A DNA stretch of 64,000 nucleotides from CAJXZP01 sp041563475 (GCA_041563475.1 JBFFMY010000006.1:1-64000), one strand, 5' to 3'. Counted from the first letter of the stretch, positions 25,550 through 34,887 are shown. The notes: generated from the letters alone by a model not told the origin. Numbers and translations: made by a program.

Positions 25550-26449
25550 TTATTCCACTACACCTTCAAGTAAGTCTTCAATATTACCTGGAGTAGACAT
25601 AATTTTACTAAAAGTCCCCATAGTTAAGTCAGGAAACGCCAAAGCAATTCTAAATCTTCCATGTAGCATATGTACTTCGTCATTGTTTACCAAAACTTCA
25701 TACGGTAAAAAGGCCGTATGCTTTGGTGAACCTATATCTATAATAGGAAGAAATTGGCCTTCACCATTTTCTCCAGATAATGCAAAACCATAAAGTGTTA
25801 AGTTTTTACCAGGAATAGTCACCTTATATATCATTTTTATGTTTGAGACTCCTTTTTTTACATTGGCATCAATTTTCGAAACGGCAGCAGAATAGGAATC
25901 AAAATCTTCTAATTCAACTGAATCTTCAAAGTATGGCATACCCATCATGTAATGATAGCCTTGTAAGTCATCAGCGGAAATTCCTTTTTTAGAACCAAAA
26001 CCAGTTCCGAGATACTTACCACTTGCTTTCATCGCTGAAATAATATTATTCGATAGTTTTGTATAGTTTCCTTTCACCTTATCAAAATCATCTTGAAAAT
26101 ACGCATTCCCCCAATAAATTGGATTGGTGTAAGAAACAACAGTTTTACCATTTTCAACGGTCAAGGCTACACGTAATGTTGCAGCAAACCCTGTACGTCC
26201 ACCCACCAATTTAACTGAATTTATAAGTTCTGGGCAGGTAAAAACTAAGATCCATCGGTTGTTGTCATTGGCTGGTTGGTACTCACCAACTACTTGTATA
26301 GAATTTGATTCAAGGTTTTGTTTAATGGTGTTTTTCAGGACTGAAATCCCTTCCGTTGATTCAACACCAATAATATACGGTTGCAAATTTTGAGCGCTTA
26401 ACCATTGAAATGGTAAAAGCAAAAGGAATAGAATGCGTAATGTTTTCAT
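25550..26449 (-). CDS. Secreted protein of unknown function, possible DUF302-like first half
   Basis: 299 residues. A signal peptide (about 1-19, ending SAQ) precedes a first half (ESTEGISVLKNTIKQNLESNSIQVVGEYQ, RWILVFTCPELI, LRVALTVENGKTVVSYTNPIYWGNAYFQDD) with the alternating pattern of DUF302-like domains. The second half (about 175-290, including FALSGENGEGQFLPIID and LPYEVLVNNDEVHMLHGRFRIALAFPDL) looks like a separate beta-rich domain. No catalytic residues are recognised. It has its own consensus promoter and terminator, so it is a single-gene unit. Confidence 0.6.
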   Translation of the reverse strand: MKTLRILFLLLLPFQWLSAQNLQPYIIGVESTEGISVLKNTIKQNLESNSIQVVGEYQPANDNNRWILVFTCPELINSVKLVGGRTGFAATLRVALTVENGKTVVSYTNPIYWGNAYFQDDFDKVKGNYTKLSNNIISAMKASGKYLGTGFGSKKGISADDLQGYHYMMGMPYFEDSVELEDFDSYSAAVSKIDANVKKGVSNIKMIYKVTIPGKNLTLYGFALSGENGEGQFLPIIDIGSPKHTAFLPYEVLVNNDEVHMLHGRFRIALAFPDLTMGTFSKIMSTPGNIEDLLEGVVE

Positions 26450-26471
26450 GTTTTTTGTTTTTTACGGTATT

Positions 26472-26479
26472 CAAATTTA
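26472..26479 (-). promoter_or_regulatory. Sigma-A -7 box (TAAATTTG) of the 299-residue protein gene
   Basis: Exact TAnnTTTG on the minus strand, 22 nt before the ATG at 26449. Confidence 0.5.
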
Positions 26480-26624
26480 TAAAGTTGGTTTGAATGGAAT
26501 TACATTTTTCACCTATTACAAATTAAAATAGAACTCCTTACAGGAGATATGACCAAATCGACCCAATTTGACTGATTCTTGTCACGTAATTTAAAGTAGA
26601 ATTTGAAAATTAAACGGCAACGGA

Positions 26625-28649
26625 TTACGGAACGGAGAGTGCCAGTTTTGAATTGAGTTGGAATTTTACTTTATCCTTTTTTCCATTAATCTTGAAGCTA
26701 TACTTGCTTTCTTTGGTATAAACCAAACTTTCAATGTCCTTTTCGCTAAGGGTGATGCCTTTATAGATGAAAGGTATGGTGAATTTGCATCCGTTTTTCC
26801 AATCGGAACAACCCCAGGCTTTGTTGCCCTTAATCATAAATCCAACATTACATTTTGGACATGCAAAATGCTTTTCTTTTGGGATTTGATGTTTAACTTG
26901 ATGAACGAGTAAATTAACCATCTCAAAAAGCTCGTTTTTAAACTCTTCTACAGAATAGTTTCCTTTTTCAATATCCCGTATTTTTTTTTCCCAGGTACCC
27001 GTAAGTTCGGCAGATTTTAAAATATCGTTCTCAATCAAAGATATCAGGTGAATACCCGTAGAAGTAGCAACTATTCTTTTCTTTTTACGGATAATGTAAT
27101 TTCTTCGAAAAAGAGTTTCAATGATATTTGCCCGTGTTGAAGGTCGTCCAATACCATTTTCTTTCATTAAATCCCGAAGTTGCTCATCATCCACCTGTTT
27201 ACCAGCAGTTTCCATAGCACGAAGCAAGCTTCCTTCTGTATAATAGCTTGGCGCCTTCGTCTTTTTTTCTTGCAATTCTGGTTTGTGAGGACCACGTTCT
27301 CCTTTTTGAAAAACAGGCATGGTTTGTTCAGCTTCTTTATCCTGGGAATCAGATTCTTCTTTGGTAATACCGTAAACTACACGCCATCCTGGTTCTAATA
27401 TTTGTTTTCCCGAAGCCCTAAACTCGTGTTTTTCTACTTCACCTAAAACGGTGGTGTTACTTACTTTACAATCGGGATAAAAAACAGCAATAAATCTTTT
27501 GGTGATAGTATCGTAAATTTTCTGAAACTCATCAGTTAAGTGAGATGCAACAACTCCAGTCGGAATAATTGCATGGTGGTCAGTTACCTTTTTATTGTCA
27601 AATACTTTTTTAGACTTCCTAATTTTCTTTCCTAGAAGTGGCTGGGTTAATTCACTATATGGAGTGAGGTTTCGAAGAGTATTTTCAATTTTCGGATAAA
27701 TATCATCGGTTAAATATGTAGTGTCCACTCGGGGGTAGGTAACCAATTTTTGTTCGTATAATTTCTGTACAATATTCAAGGTTTGCTCTGCAGTAAAGCC
27801 AAATCTTTTATTGCTTTCTACTTGAATAGAGGTGAGGTCAAAAAGGGAAGGAGGAAGTTCTTTACCTTCTTTCTGTTCATACGAAACGATTTCAAATTCT
27901 GCCGTTTTTATGGAATCAATTATTTCTTGCGCATTTTCTTTGGCGTTTATTTTTCCTTTTGTGGACGCAAAAAGGACATCCCGATAGGTGGTTTTAATTT
28001 CGAAATACGTTTCTGATGTAAAATTATTGATTTCTAGCTGTCGTTCAACAATCATGGCTAGAGTAGGGGTTTGAACTCGCCCAACGGATAGAATTTGTTT
28101 GAAATCAGCAAAACGAAGAGTGAATATACGTGTGGCGTTCATTCCTAGAACCCAATCTCCAATGGCTCGAGCTAAACCCGCAGCATATAAATTATCGTAT
28201 TTACTACCCGGTTCTAATTTTTCAAATCCCTCTTTAATTGCTTCCTCTGTTAGCGAGGAAATCCATAGTCGTTTAAGTGGTTTTGAATTTTTTGCTTTCG
28301 CTAAAACCCAGCGTTGTATTAGTTCCCCTTCTTGACCGGCATCACCACAGTTTATGACTTCCGTACATTCTTGGGAGAGTTTTTCAATAATATGGAATTG
28401 TTTTTTTATGCCATTATCGTTTTTAAGTTTTATTCCAAAACTTGGAGGGAGCATTGGCAAAGCATCAATAGTCCATTTCTGCCAAGATTTGGAATAATCC
28501 CCTGGTTCTTTTAGGGTACACAAATGACCAAAAGTCCAAGAAACCAAATACCCGTTACCTTCGTAATACCCGTCTTTACGATTATTTGCGCCCAATACCT
28601 TTGCTAAATCTTTGGCGACACTTGGTTTTTCGGCAAGGCATAATTTCAT
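26625..28649 (-). CDS. topB: DNA topoisomerase III (type IA)
   Basis: 674 residues. The TOPRIM domain (MKLCLAEKPSVAKDLAKVLG, INCGDAGQEGELIQRWV) carries the acidic metal site, with DAGQEGE. The catalytic Tyr is in LVTYPRVDTTYL. Type IA core blocks SVGRVQTPTLAMIVERQ, DHHAIIPTG and YYTEGSLLRAME are present. The C-terminus has one four-Cys zinc ribbon (CPKCNVGFMI...WGCSDWKNGCKF). It relaxes negative supercoils and decatenates. TopB copies also ride on conjugative elements, but no other mobile gene is nearby, so this is treated as the chromosomal housekeeping copy. Confidence 0.94.
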   Translation of the reverse strand: MKLCLAEKPSVAKDLAKVLGANNRKDGYYEGNGYLVSWTFGHLCTLKEPGDYSKSWQKWTIDALPMLPPSFGIKLKNDNGIKKQFHIIEKLSQECTEVINCGDAGQEGELIQRWVLAKAKNSKPLKRLWISSLTEEAIKEGFEKLEPGSKYDNLYAAGLARAIGDWVLGMNATRIFTLRFADFKQILSVGRVQTPTLAMIVERQLEINNFTSETYFEIKTTYRDVLFASTKGKINAKENAQEIIDSIKTAEFEIVSYEQKEGKELPPSLFDLTSIQVESNKRFGFTAEQTLNIVQKLYEQKLVTYPRVDTTYLTDDIYPKIENTLRNLTPYSELTQPLLGKKIRKSKKVFDNKKVTDHHAIIPTGVVASHLTDEFQKIYDTITKRFIAVFYPDCKVSNTTVLGEVEKHEFRASGKQILEPGWRVVYGITKEESDSQDKEAEQTMPVFQKGERGPHKPELQEKKTKAPSYYTEGSLLRAMETAGKQVDDEQLRDLMKENGIGRPSTRANIIETLFRRNYIIRKKKRIVATSTGIHLISLIENDILKSAELTGTWEKKIRDIEKGNYSVEEFKNELFEMVNLLVHQVKHQIPKEKHFACPKCNVGFMIKGNKAWGCSDWKNGCKFTIPFIYKGITLSEKDIESLVYTKESKYSFKINGKKDKVKFQLNSKLALSVP

Positions 28650-28674
28650 GAAAATTCTAAATCTTGTTGAGTGT

Positions 28675-28682
28675 CAAATATA
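28675..28682 (-). promoter_or_regulatory. Sigma-A -7 box (TATATTTG) of topB
   Basis: Exact TAnnTTTG on the minus strand, 25 nt before the topB ATG. Confidence 0.5.
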
Positions 28683-28764
28683 GAATTAGAGTTTAAAACT
28701 ATAGGTTGAAAAGCCAACCATTTATAAACAGATTCGTTAATTTGTCCATCTAAATATTAGCGGT

Positions 28765-30021
28765 ATGTATAAAGTGTTTTCTCTTTCTGTTTTAGTTGTG
28801 TTTATTGGCTTTGTTGGCTTTTCTCAAAAAACCAAAGTTCTTTTTATTGGAAATAGCTACACGGCCTATAATAATTTATCCCAATTAACCTATGATGCCG
28901 CCTTATCCACAGGCGACACTTTAATTTATGACGAGCATACTCCGGGTGGGCAGCGTTTATTGGACCATGCAGCAAGTCCAACAGCCATTTCAAAAATATA
29001 TTCCAATAAATGGGATTATGTGATTCTTCAAGCACAAAGTCAGGAGCCATCTTGGCCAATTCAACAGGTTCAACAAGAAGTTTTTAAACCTGCGAAACTA
29101 TTATGTGATACCATTCGAGCCAATTATTCTTGCACACGCCCCGTATTTTATATGACATGGGGCAGAAAGAATGGTGATGCTATGAATTGTCCGAATTGGC
29201 CACCTGTATGCACCTATGATGGGATGGATAGTTTATTGAATGAACGGTATCAAATTATGGGAGATGATAATGATGCTTTTGTTTCTCCAGTAGGAGCGGT
29301 GTGGCATTATATTAGAGATAATTACCCAAATATTGAGTTGTATTCTGCTGACGAGTCTCATCCTTCTCTGGAAGGCTCTTATGTAGCTGCATGTACGTTT
29401 TACACTATATTTTTACGTAAGGACCCTACGAATATCAGTTTTACTCCAGGTATTGATCCAGTAATGGCTCAGGATATTAGAGAATCGGTTAAAGCGGTAG
29501 TTTATGATAGTTTGCTGAATTGGAATGTAGGGAAATTTGATCCAATAGCTGATTTTAATACCGTAGACACTACATCTTCTTCTTTGATTTCCTTTACAAA
29601 TACTTCATTGAATGCGGATGCGTATTGGTGGGGTTTCGGAAATGGAGATACTTCAATAATCGAAAACCCGTCCTATTCATTTTTACCTGGTGTACATGAA
29701 ATCACTTTAATTTCTAGTAAATGCGGAGTTTCCGATACATTAACAAAAACTATTGTGGTTGTGGTGAATGGGAATGGTGAAAAAAACAGCGAAGAAATTA
29801 TTGAGGTATATCCAAATCCCGCTTCAGAATGGGTTTATTTCAAAAGTATTTCAAATGTGACTATTAGCTCGATTGCTGTATTTAATTCAGAAGGAAAGCA
29901 AGTTACCCTGGTCGGTTCCCAAAACCAAATGGATGTTTCTAATTTCCCAAAAGGGGTTTACATTTTCAAAATAAATCTATCCAACGGGAAGGAAAGTGTA
30001 CACCGAATAATAAAGAAATAA
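28765..30021 (+). CDS. SGNH-type hydrolase with PKD-like and T9SS sorting domains
   Basis: 418 residues. After a signal peptide (about 1-20), an SGNH/GDSL-like domain holds the nucleophile block VLFIGNSYTAYNNL (Ser31) and the C-terminal catalytic pair DESHPS (Asp/His about 196-199). A PKD-like segment (about 262-330, FNTVDTTSSSLISFTN...WWGFGNGDTS) leads to a T9SS sorting domain (about 345-418, IEVYPNPASEWVYFKS). It is predicted to be an exported esterase or acetylesterase; substrate unknown. A bidirectional terminator follows directly. Confidence 0.85.
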   Translation: MYKVFSLSVLVVFIGFVGFSQKTKVLFIGNSYTAYNNLSQLTYDAALSTGDTLIYDEHTPGGQRLLDHAASPTAISKIYSNKWDYVILQAQSQEPSWPIQQVQQEVFKPAKLLCDTIRANYSCTRPVFYMTWGRKNGDAMNCPNWPPVCTYDGMDSLLNERYQIMGDDNDAFVSPVGAVWHYIRDNYPNIELYSADESHPSLEGSYVAACTFYTIFLRKDPTNISFTPGIDPVMAQDIRESVKAVVYDSLLNWNVGKFDPIADFNTVDTTSSSLISFTNTSLNADAYWWGFGNGDTSIIENPSYSFLPGVHEITLISSKCGVSDTLTKTIVVVVNGNGEKNSEEIIEVYPNPASEWVYFKSISNVTISSIAVFNSEGKQVTLVGSQNQMDVSNFPKGVYIFKINLSNGKESVHRIIKK

Positions 30022-30046
30022 AAAAAAGCTCCGATTGGAGCTTTTC
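30021..30046. terminator. Bidirectional terminator between the SGNH hydrolase and TPR genes
   Basis: GCTCC-GATT-GGAGC flanked by A7 on the left and TTTT on the right. Confidence 0.8.
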
Positions 30047-30064
30047 AAAATGAGAGAACGTTTA

Positions 30065-30898
30065 CTATTTTCTTTTACTTTTTTTGCAATATTTTTCCAA
30101 GGTTGGCTGCGCGTATGGATGTCCTAATGCATTGGCTTTAACCCAATCAGAACAAGCTTCATCATCTTTGTGTAAATTGTATTTGGCAACCCCTCGCTGA
30201 TAATATGCTTCAGGTGAATCGGTATTTAGTTTAATAGCATTATCAAAAGCCTTTAATGCCCCAAAATAATTTCCTACGCCTAGCTTTGCCATACCTGCTT
30301 GTTCATATACTTCAGCACTTATGTATTTGTAGTGAATAGCCCGATTAAAATCATCAATAGCATCTTCAAAATCATCTTTGGTGTTTAAAGCATTCCCACG
30401 GTGATAATAGGCTTGTTTATACGTAGGGTCAATATCTAAAGCAGCTGTATAATCGTTTATAGCTGTTTTAGTGAGTTCCATTTTTTCGTAAGAAATTCCT
30501 CTATATAAAAAAGCTTCTTTATCATTTGGGTCTTTATCCACCACAAAATCAAAATCTTTGATGGCCATTTGATACATTCCAGCGGTTGATTGAGCCGAAC
30601 CTCGATTGAAGTAGGCATCAACAGAGGCCGGGTTCAATTCAACAGCCTTATTAAAATCTTGCAAAGCGCCTTCAAAGTCGTTTAATTTCAACTTGGCGAT
30701 ACCTCTGTTCCCGTAGTGATGACTTATAGTGGAGTCAATGTAAATAGAAGTATTAAAATCATCGAGTGATCCTTCGTAATCTTGTGCTTTGTATTTCTCA
30801 ATGCCAAGATTGTTGTAGATACTAGCTGCATTTTGCGATTGTGATAGGAGGGAGAACGCAAAACTCGTAGTTACCAAAAGTAATAGTAGTCGTTTCAT
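30065..30898 (-). CDS. Secreted TPR repeat protein (paralogue 1)
   Basis: About 277 residues from ATG at 30898 (MKRLLLLL). A signal peptide is followed by seven or so 34-residue TPR units (DYEGSLDDFNTSIYIDSTISHHYGNRG, DFEGALQDFNKAVELNPASVDAYFNRG and so on). It ends DEACSDWVKANALGHPYAQPTLEKYCKKSKRK, a Cys-containing C-terminal block shared with the paralogue. It is probably a periplasmic or surface scaffold. The longer frame to 30931 is disfavoured since it would include a promoter-like TACATTCG at 30903-30910. Confidence 0.8.
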   Translation of the reverse strand: MKRLLLLLVTTSFAFSLLSQSQNAASIYNNLGIEKYKAQDYEGSLDDFNTSIYIDSTISHHYGNRGIAKLKLNDFEGALQDFNKAVELNPASVDAYFNRGSAQSTAGMYQMAIKDFDFVVDKDPNDKEAFLYRGISYEKMELTKTAINDYTAALDIDPTYKQAYYHRGNALNTKDDFEDAIDDFNRAIHYKYISAEVYEQAGMAKLGVGNYFGALKAFDNAIKLNTDSPEAYYQRGVAKYNLHKDDEACSDWVKANALGHPYAQPTLEKYCKKSKRK

Positions 30899-30902
30899 GA
30901 TT

Positions 30903-30910
30903 CGAATGTA
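30903..30910 (-). promoter_or_regulatory. Probable -7 box (TACATTCG), 4 nt before TPR gene 1
   Basis: One-base variant of TAnnTTTG on the minus strand, 4 nt before the chosen ATG. Confidence 0.4.
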
Positions 30911-31018
30911 GAATAAAAATTCACGAAACATTCCAATTTATTTTTTGGTTAATCAGATTGAACGAATTTCTAAAAACAACCCGATTTGAGAGTACTTAAT
31001 TGATGAATAGGGAACTAG

Positions 31019-31834
31019 CTACTTTCCGCAGTACTTGTTAATAGTAGGCTCTGCTTTCGGCACTCCCAGTTCTCTTGCTTTTTCCCAATCAGAACATGCA
31101 TTTTTTGCGTTATTTAGATCATAGTTGGAAACCCCTCTTTGGTAGTAAGCCATTCCATTAGTAGGATCGTACTTTAAAGCTAGGGTAAAGCTCTTTCTTG
31201 CTGCACTATAATTTCCTTCACCTAATTCAGCTATTCCCTTTAACATTATAATATCCACGTTTGCGGTATCATTTTTTAAACACTCTTTAAAATGATCAGC
31301 CGCTTCTTCATAATCTTTATTTTGGCTACAAACAATACCTAGTTTATAATGTGCTTGCGGGTATTTAGAGTCTACCTCAACAGCCTCCATGAAATCTTTA
31401 ACGGCTTTTTTATCCTGATCTGATTTTTCTTTGGCCAATCCACGGTAATAATAGGCTTCTTTGTCCTCTGGGTCAAGCTCAATAACCTTATTGAAATCAA
31501 AAATAGCTTCCTCTAACATTCCTTGATCCAGCTTAGCCGTACCAGAATTGAAATACGCATTTACATCTTTGGGATCTAACTTTAATGCCGCATTGTAATC
31601 GTCAAGAGCACCTGAAAAATCATTCAATTTCAACTTGGTGTTTCCTCTGTTAAGGTAGTGATATCCTATACTTGGATTTAATTCAATACACTTATTATAA
31701 TCTTCTAAAGCACCTTCATAATCATGGTCAAAGTATTTTTTCATGGCCATGTTATTCAATTCCTTATCCGATTTTTGAGCGAATGACGAGGTAAATAGTG
31801 TAGCGGCAAATAAGATTAAAGCTATTTTTTTCAT
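31019..31834 (-). CDS. Secreted TPR repeat protein (paralogue 2)
   Basis: 271 residues: signal peptide (about 1-19, TSSFAQ) and tandem TPRs (DYEGALEDYNKCIELNPSIGYHYLNRG, DFSGALDDYNAALKLDPKDVNAYFNSG...). The C-terminal block KNACSDWEKARELGVPKAEPTINKYCGK aligns with the end of the downstream paralogue, including both cysteines. The two genes arose by tandem duplication but each seems to have its own promoter. The role is unknown; TPRs imply protein-protein interaction. Confidence 0.82.
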   Translation of the reverse strand: MKKIALILFAATLFTSSFAQKSDKELNNMAMKKYFDHDYEGALEDYNKCIELNPSIGYHYLNRGNTKLKLNDFSGALDDYNAALKLDPKDVNAYFNSGTAKLDQGMLEEAIFDFNKVIELDPEDKEAYYYRGLAKEKSDQDKKAVKDFMEAVEVDSKYPQAHYKLGIVCSQNKDYEEAADHFKECLKNDTANVDIIMLKGIAELGEGNYSAARKSFTLALKYDPTNGMAYYQRGVSNYDLNNAKNACSDWEKARELGVPKAEPTINKYCGK

Positions 31835-31839
31835 ATTAT

Positions 31840-31847
31840 CGAAAGTA
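31840..31847 (-). promoter_or_regulatory. Probable -7 box (TACTTTCG), 5 nt before TPR gene 2
   Basis: One-base variant of TAnnTTTG on the minus strand, 5 nt before the ATG at 31834. Confidence 0.4.
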
Positions 31848-31980
31848 TTTTGTTTTGTAAATTATTTAGAACTAGATATATGAAGTTTTCAACATCCGAA
31901 ATGTGATAAGCATAATTCTACCTAATAAACGAATAACATGAATTAGAGGAATGGATAATTAAATACGTAGATAAACGAAG

Positions 31981-31988
31981 TATTTTCG
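31981..31988 (+). promoter_or_regulatory. Probable -7 box (TATTTTCG) of the gluzincin-like gene
   Basis: TAnnTTCG variant, 9 nt before the ATG at 31998. Confidence 0.35.
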
Positions 31989-31997
31989 GGTATTATT

Positions 31998-32861
31998 ATG
32001 ATGAAATTATTTTTGATAGGGCTTTTAAGTGTTTTTCTCTTCATTGGAGTTTGGAGTGTTTCCAATAGTACACCAAATGAAAATGTCATCATAGATGCTG
32101 AAAATCAGATAAATGAAGTCAATAATTATAAAATTATTTGGCATTGGGAAGATGAATTTTCTGACTCTGAGATGCTGAAAATTAAAAAATGGTTAAGTGA
32201 AATATATTTTTCCACCCAAGAGGTTTTAGGGCAATATCCATTTGATCTTCACTTATTTATTCATAAAAGCGAAAATAAAAATGAACCGGTTCCATGGGCA
32301 AATACCACCAGAGGAAATGCGCAAGGTGTTCATTTTCATGTAAATCCAGACTTTGAATTACATGATTTTGTAAATGATTGGACTGCGCAACATGAGATAA
32401 GCCATTTATCCATTCCGTTTGTTGGGAAATCAAACTCTTGGTTTTCAGAAGGGTATGCTACTTTTATGCAGTATCAGGTTATGATAAATCAAGATGTATA
32501 TTCTATGGATGAAGTTGAAACTAAATATTTGGATCGATTAGTAAAATGCAAGCCCATGTATGCGAGCAACTCATCATTTATTGTAGTTTCAGATAGTTTA
32601 AAGAAAAGTTGGCATTATGCGGATATGTATTGGGGTGGAGTAAGTTTTTTTTGGAAGTTGAACAAAGAATATACAATGACAAAAAAAGGGTCATTAGTTG
32701 AGATTGTAAAAGCGTACGAATCATGTTGCAGAATAAATAGATCCACACCAAAGGATTTTTGTTCCGTTTTAGATTCTATATCACATTCTAGTTCTGCATC
32801 CGATTTACTTTTTGAATACCAAAACAACTCAGCAAAATCCTTATTTGACGAGTTTAACTAG
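31998..32861 (+). CDS. Exported gluzincin-like zinc peptidase (Peptidase-MA-like)
   Basis: 287 residues. A signal peptide or anchor (about 1-22) precedes a zinc-peptidase signature: HEISH at 132-136 and, 15 residues on, Glu151 in WFSEGYATF, the third ligand pattern of gluzincins. The spacing is shorter than in M1 enzymes (18 residues) and fits Peptidase-MA-like proteins better. The region before it (DLHLFIHKSENKN, GVHFHVNPDF) resembles the strand and edge elements of that fold. The ending is helical with paired Cys (SCCRINRS). Substrate unknown. It is a single-gene unit between the divergent TPR gene and convergent gyrB. Confidence 0.6.
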   Translation: MMKLFLIGLLSVFLFIGVWSVSNSTPNENVIIDAENQINEVNNYKIIWHWEDEFSDSEMLKIKKWLSEIYFSTQEVLGQYPFDLHLFIHKSENKNEPVPWANTTRGNAQGVHFHVNPDFELHDFVNDWTAQHEISHLSIPFVGKSNSWFSEGYATFMQYQVMINQDVYSMDEVETKYLDRLVKCKPMYASNSSFIVVSDSLKKSWHYADMYWGGVSFFWKLNKEYTMTKKGSLVEIVKAYESCCRINRSTPKDFCSVLDSISHSSSASDLLFEYQNNSAKSLFDEFN

Positions 32862-32872
32862 GGTTTTTTAGC

Positions 32873-32906
32873 AAAAAAAAAATGCCCAACAAAATTTGCT
32901 GGGCAT
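32873..32906 (-). terminator. gyrB terminator
   Basis: ATGCCCA/TGGGCAT stem; on the minus strand it is followed by nine or more T, so it serves gyrB and not the rightward gene. Confidence 0.8.
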
Positions 32907-32928
32907 GTAACATGTTTAAAATAATCTA

Positions 32929-34887
32929 CTACGTGTCAATTCGCGCATATTTTGCATGCGTTTCAATAAACTCTCTACGTGGCGGTACTTCATCCCCCAT
33001 TAACATACTGAATACTCTATCTGCTTCCGCACCTGAATCAATCGTTACTTTTCGTAAAGTTCTAAACTCTGGGTTCATGGTAGTTGCCCATAATTGCTCA
33101 GCGTTCATCTCTCCAAGACCTTTGTAGCGTTGGATACCAACACTTGACTCTGATCCCTTTCCTTTCATTTCTTGAACATAACGCTCGCGTTCTTCTTCAT
33201 TCCATGCATAACGTTGGTCATTTCCTTTTTTCACAAGGTAAAGTGGAGGAGTAGCAATATAAATATTACCATGCTCAACTAATTCTCGCATATAACGGAA
33301 AAAGAAGGTAAGAATTAACGTTTCAATATGACTACCATCTACATCGGCATCACACATAATAACAATTTTGTGGTAACGTAGCTTGGAGGTATCTAAAGCC
33401 TTTGAATCTTCTTCAGTCCCAACCTTTACACCTAATGCGGTGTAAATATTTCGAATTTCTTCATTTTCGAAAATCTTATGAGAAAGTGCTTTTTCTACAT
33501 TTAAGATTTTACCCCGAAGTGGCATGATGGCTTGAAATTCACGGTTACGACCTTGTTTTGCCGTACCACCCGCTGAATCTCCCTCAACTAGGAAAATCTC
33601 ACTTAATAATGGATCTCTTGAAGAACAATCGGCTAATTTTCCAGGTAATCCGGATCCACCCATAACACTTTTACGCTGAACCATTTCACGCGCTTTTCTA
33701 GCTGCATTACGTGCTTGAGCGGCAAGAATTACTTTTTGAACAATTGTTTTGGCATCTTTTGGGTTTTCTTCCAAATAATTAGCCAACATTTCAGAAACGG
33801 CCTGAGAAACCGGAGCTGTTACCTCTCTGTTTCCTAATTTAGTTTTCGTTTGACCTTCAAACTGTGGTTCTTGAACTTTTACGGAAATAACCGCGGTTAG
33901 ACCTTCACGAAAATCATCCCCAGCAATTTCGAATTTAAGTTTAGAAAGTAATCCAGAATCTTCCGCATACTTCTTTAGAGTACCCGTTAATCCTCTTCTA
34001 AAACCGGCCAAATGTGTGCCACCTTCATGCGTATTAATGTTATTTACATAAGCATGTAGATTTTCATTATATGAAGTATTATACACCATGGCTACTTCAA
34101 CAGGAACTCCGTTTCGTTCACCATCAATGTAAATCACATCGTCTATAAGTTGTTCTCTATTTTGATCGAGGAACAAAACAAACTCTTTTAATCCACCTTC
34201 ACTTAAGAAATCACTACGGATAAATGCGCCTTCCTCATCCAAGTTTCTTTTATCCGTAATACTGATTTTAATTCCTTTGTTAAGGAAAGAAAGCTCACGT
34301 AATCTATTTTCTAAAGTTTCATAATTATATTCACGAGTTTCAAAAATCTCACCATCTGGTTTGAAAGTTACACGCGTTCCACGCACGGTAGTGGTACCGA
34401 TTTCGCGCACATCATATAACGGTTTACCTTTTGAATATTCTTGTTCGTAAATTTTGCCATCTCTATGAACTTCTGCACGAAGCTCAATAGAAAGTGCGTT
34501 AACACAGGAAACACCCACCCCATGCAATCCACCAGAAACTTTATAGGTGTCTTTATCGAACTTACCACCTGCGTGTAATACAGTCATTACAACTTCAAGT
34601 GCTGATTTTTTTTCTTTTTCGTGATATCCAGTTGGAATTCCTCGACCATCATCCATTACGGTAATGGAATTATCTTCATTGATAAATACATCGATATTGT
34701 TACAATGGCCGGCAAGTGCTTCATCAATGGAGTTGTCAACTACCTCATAAACCAGGTGGTGTAACCCTCTAACACCAATATCACCGATGTACATAGCGGG
34801 TCTTTTTCTAACCGCCTCTAATCCTTCTAGAACTTGAATATTATCAGCAGAATACTGATCTCTAGGTCCTTTATTTTCGTCACTCAT
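32929..34887 (-). CDS. gyrB: DNA gyrase subunit B
   Basis: 652 residues, the usual Bacteroidota length. The GHKL ATPase domain has EVVDNSIDEALAGH, DDGRGIPTG and GGLHGVGVSCVNALS. The transducer is followed by TOPRIM (EIFLVEGDSAGGTAKQGRNR, then DADVDGSHI) and the C-terminal GyrA-binding part (QRYKGLGEMNAEQLW...). It drives ATP-dependent negative supercoiling together with GyrA. ParE is the alternative family member; the overall match favours GyrB. Monocistronic, with a strong terminator. Confidence 0.95.
   Translation of the reverse strand: MSDENKGPRDQYSADNIQVLEGLEAVRKRPAMYIGDIGVRGLHHLVYEVVDNSIDEALAGHCNNIDVFINEDNSITVMDDGRGIPTGYHEKEKKSALEVVMTVLHAGGKFDKDTYKVSGGLHGVGVSCVNALSIELRAEVHRDGKIYEQEYSKGKPLYDVREIGTTTVRGTRVTFKPDGEIFETREYNYETLENRLRELSFLNKGIKISITDKRNLDEEGAFIRSDFLSEGGLKEFVLFLDQNREQLIDDVIYIDGERNGVPVEVAMVYNTSYNENLHAYVNNINTHEGGTHLAGFRRGLTGTLKKYAEDSGLLSKLKFEIAGDDFREGLTAVISVKVQEPQFEGQTKTKLGNREVTAPVSQAVSEMLANYLEENPKDAKTIVQKVILAAQARNAARKAREMVQRKSVMGGSGLPGKLADCSSRDPLLSEIFLVEGDSAGGTAKQGRNREFQAIMPLRGKILNVEKALSHKIFENEEIRNIYTALGVKVGTEEDSKALDTSKLRYHKIVIMCDADVDGSHIETLILTFFFRYMRELVEHGNIYIATPPLYLVKKGNDQRYAWNEEERERYVQEMKGKGSESSVGIQRYKGLGEMNAEQLWATTMNPEFRTLRKVTIDSGAEADRVFSMLMGDEVPPRREFIETHAKYARIDT

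Noticed and set aside
26625..28649. topB as a sign of an integrative conjugative element
   Set aside because: No relaxase, tra, integrase or direct repeats nearby; neighbours are housekeeping or secreted-protein genes.
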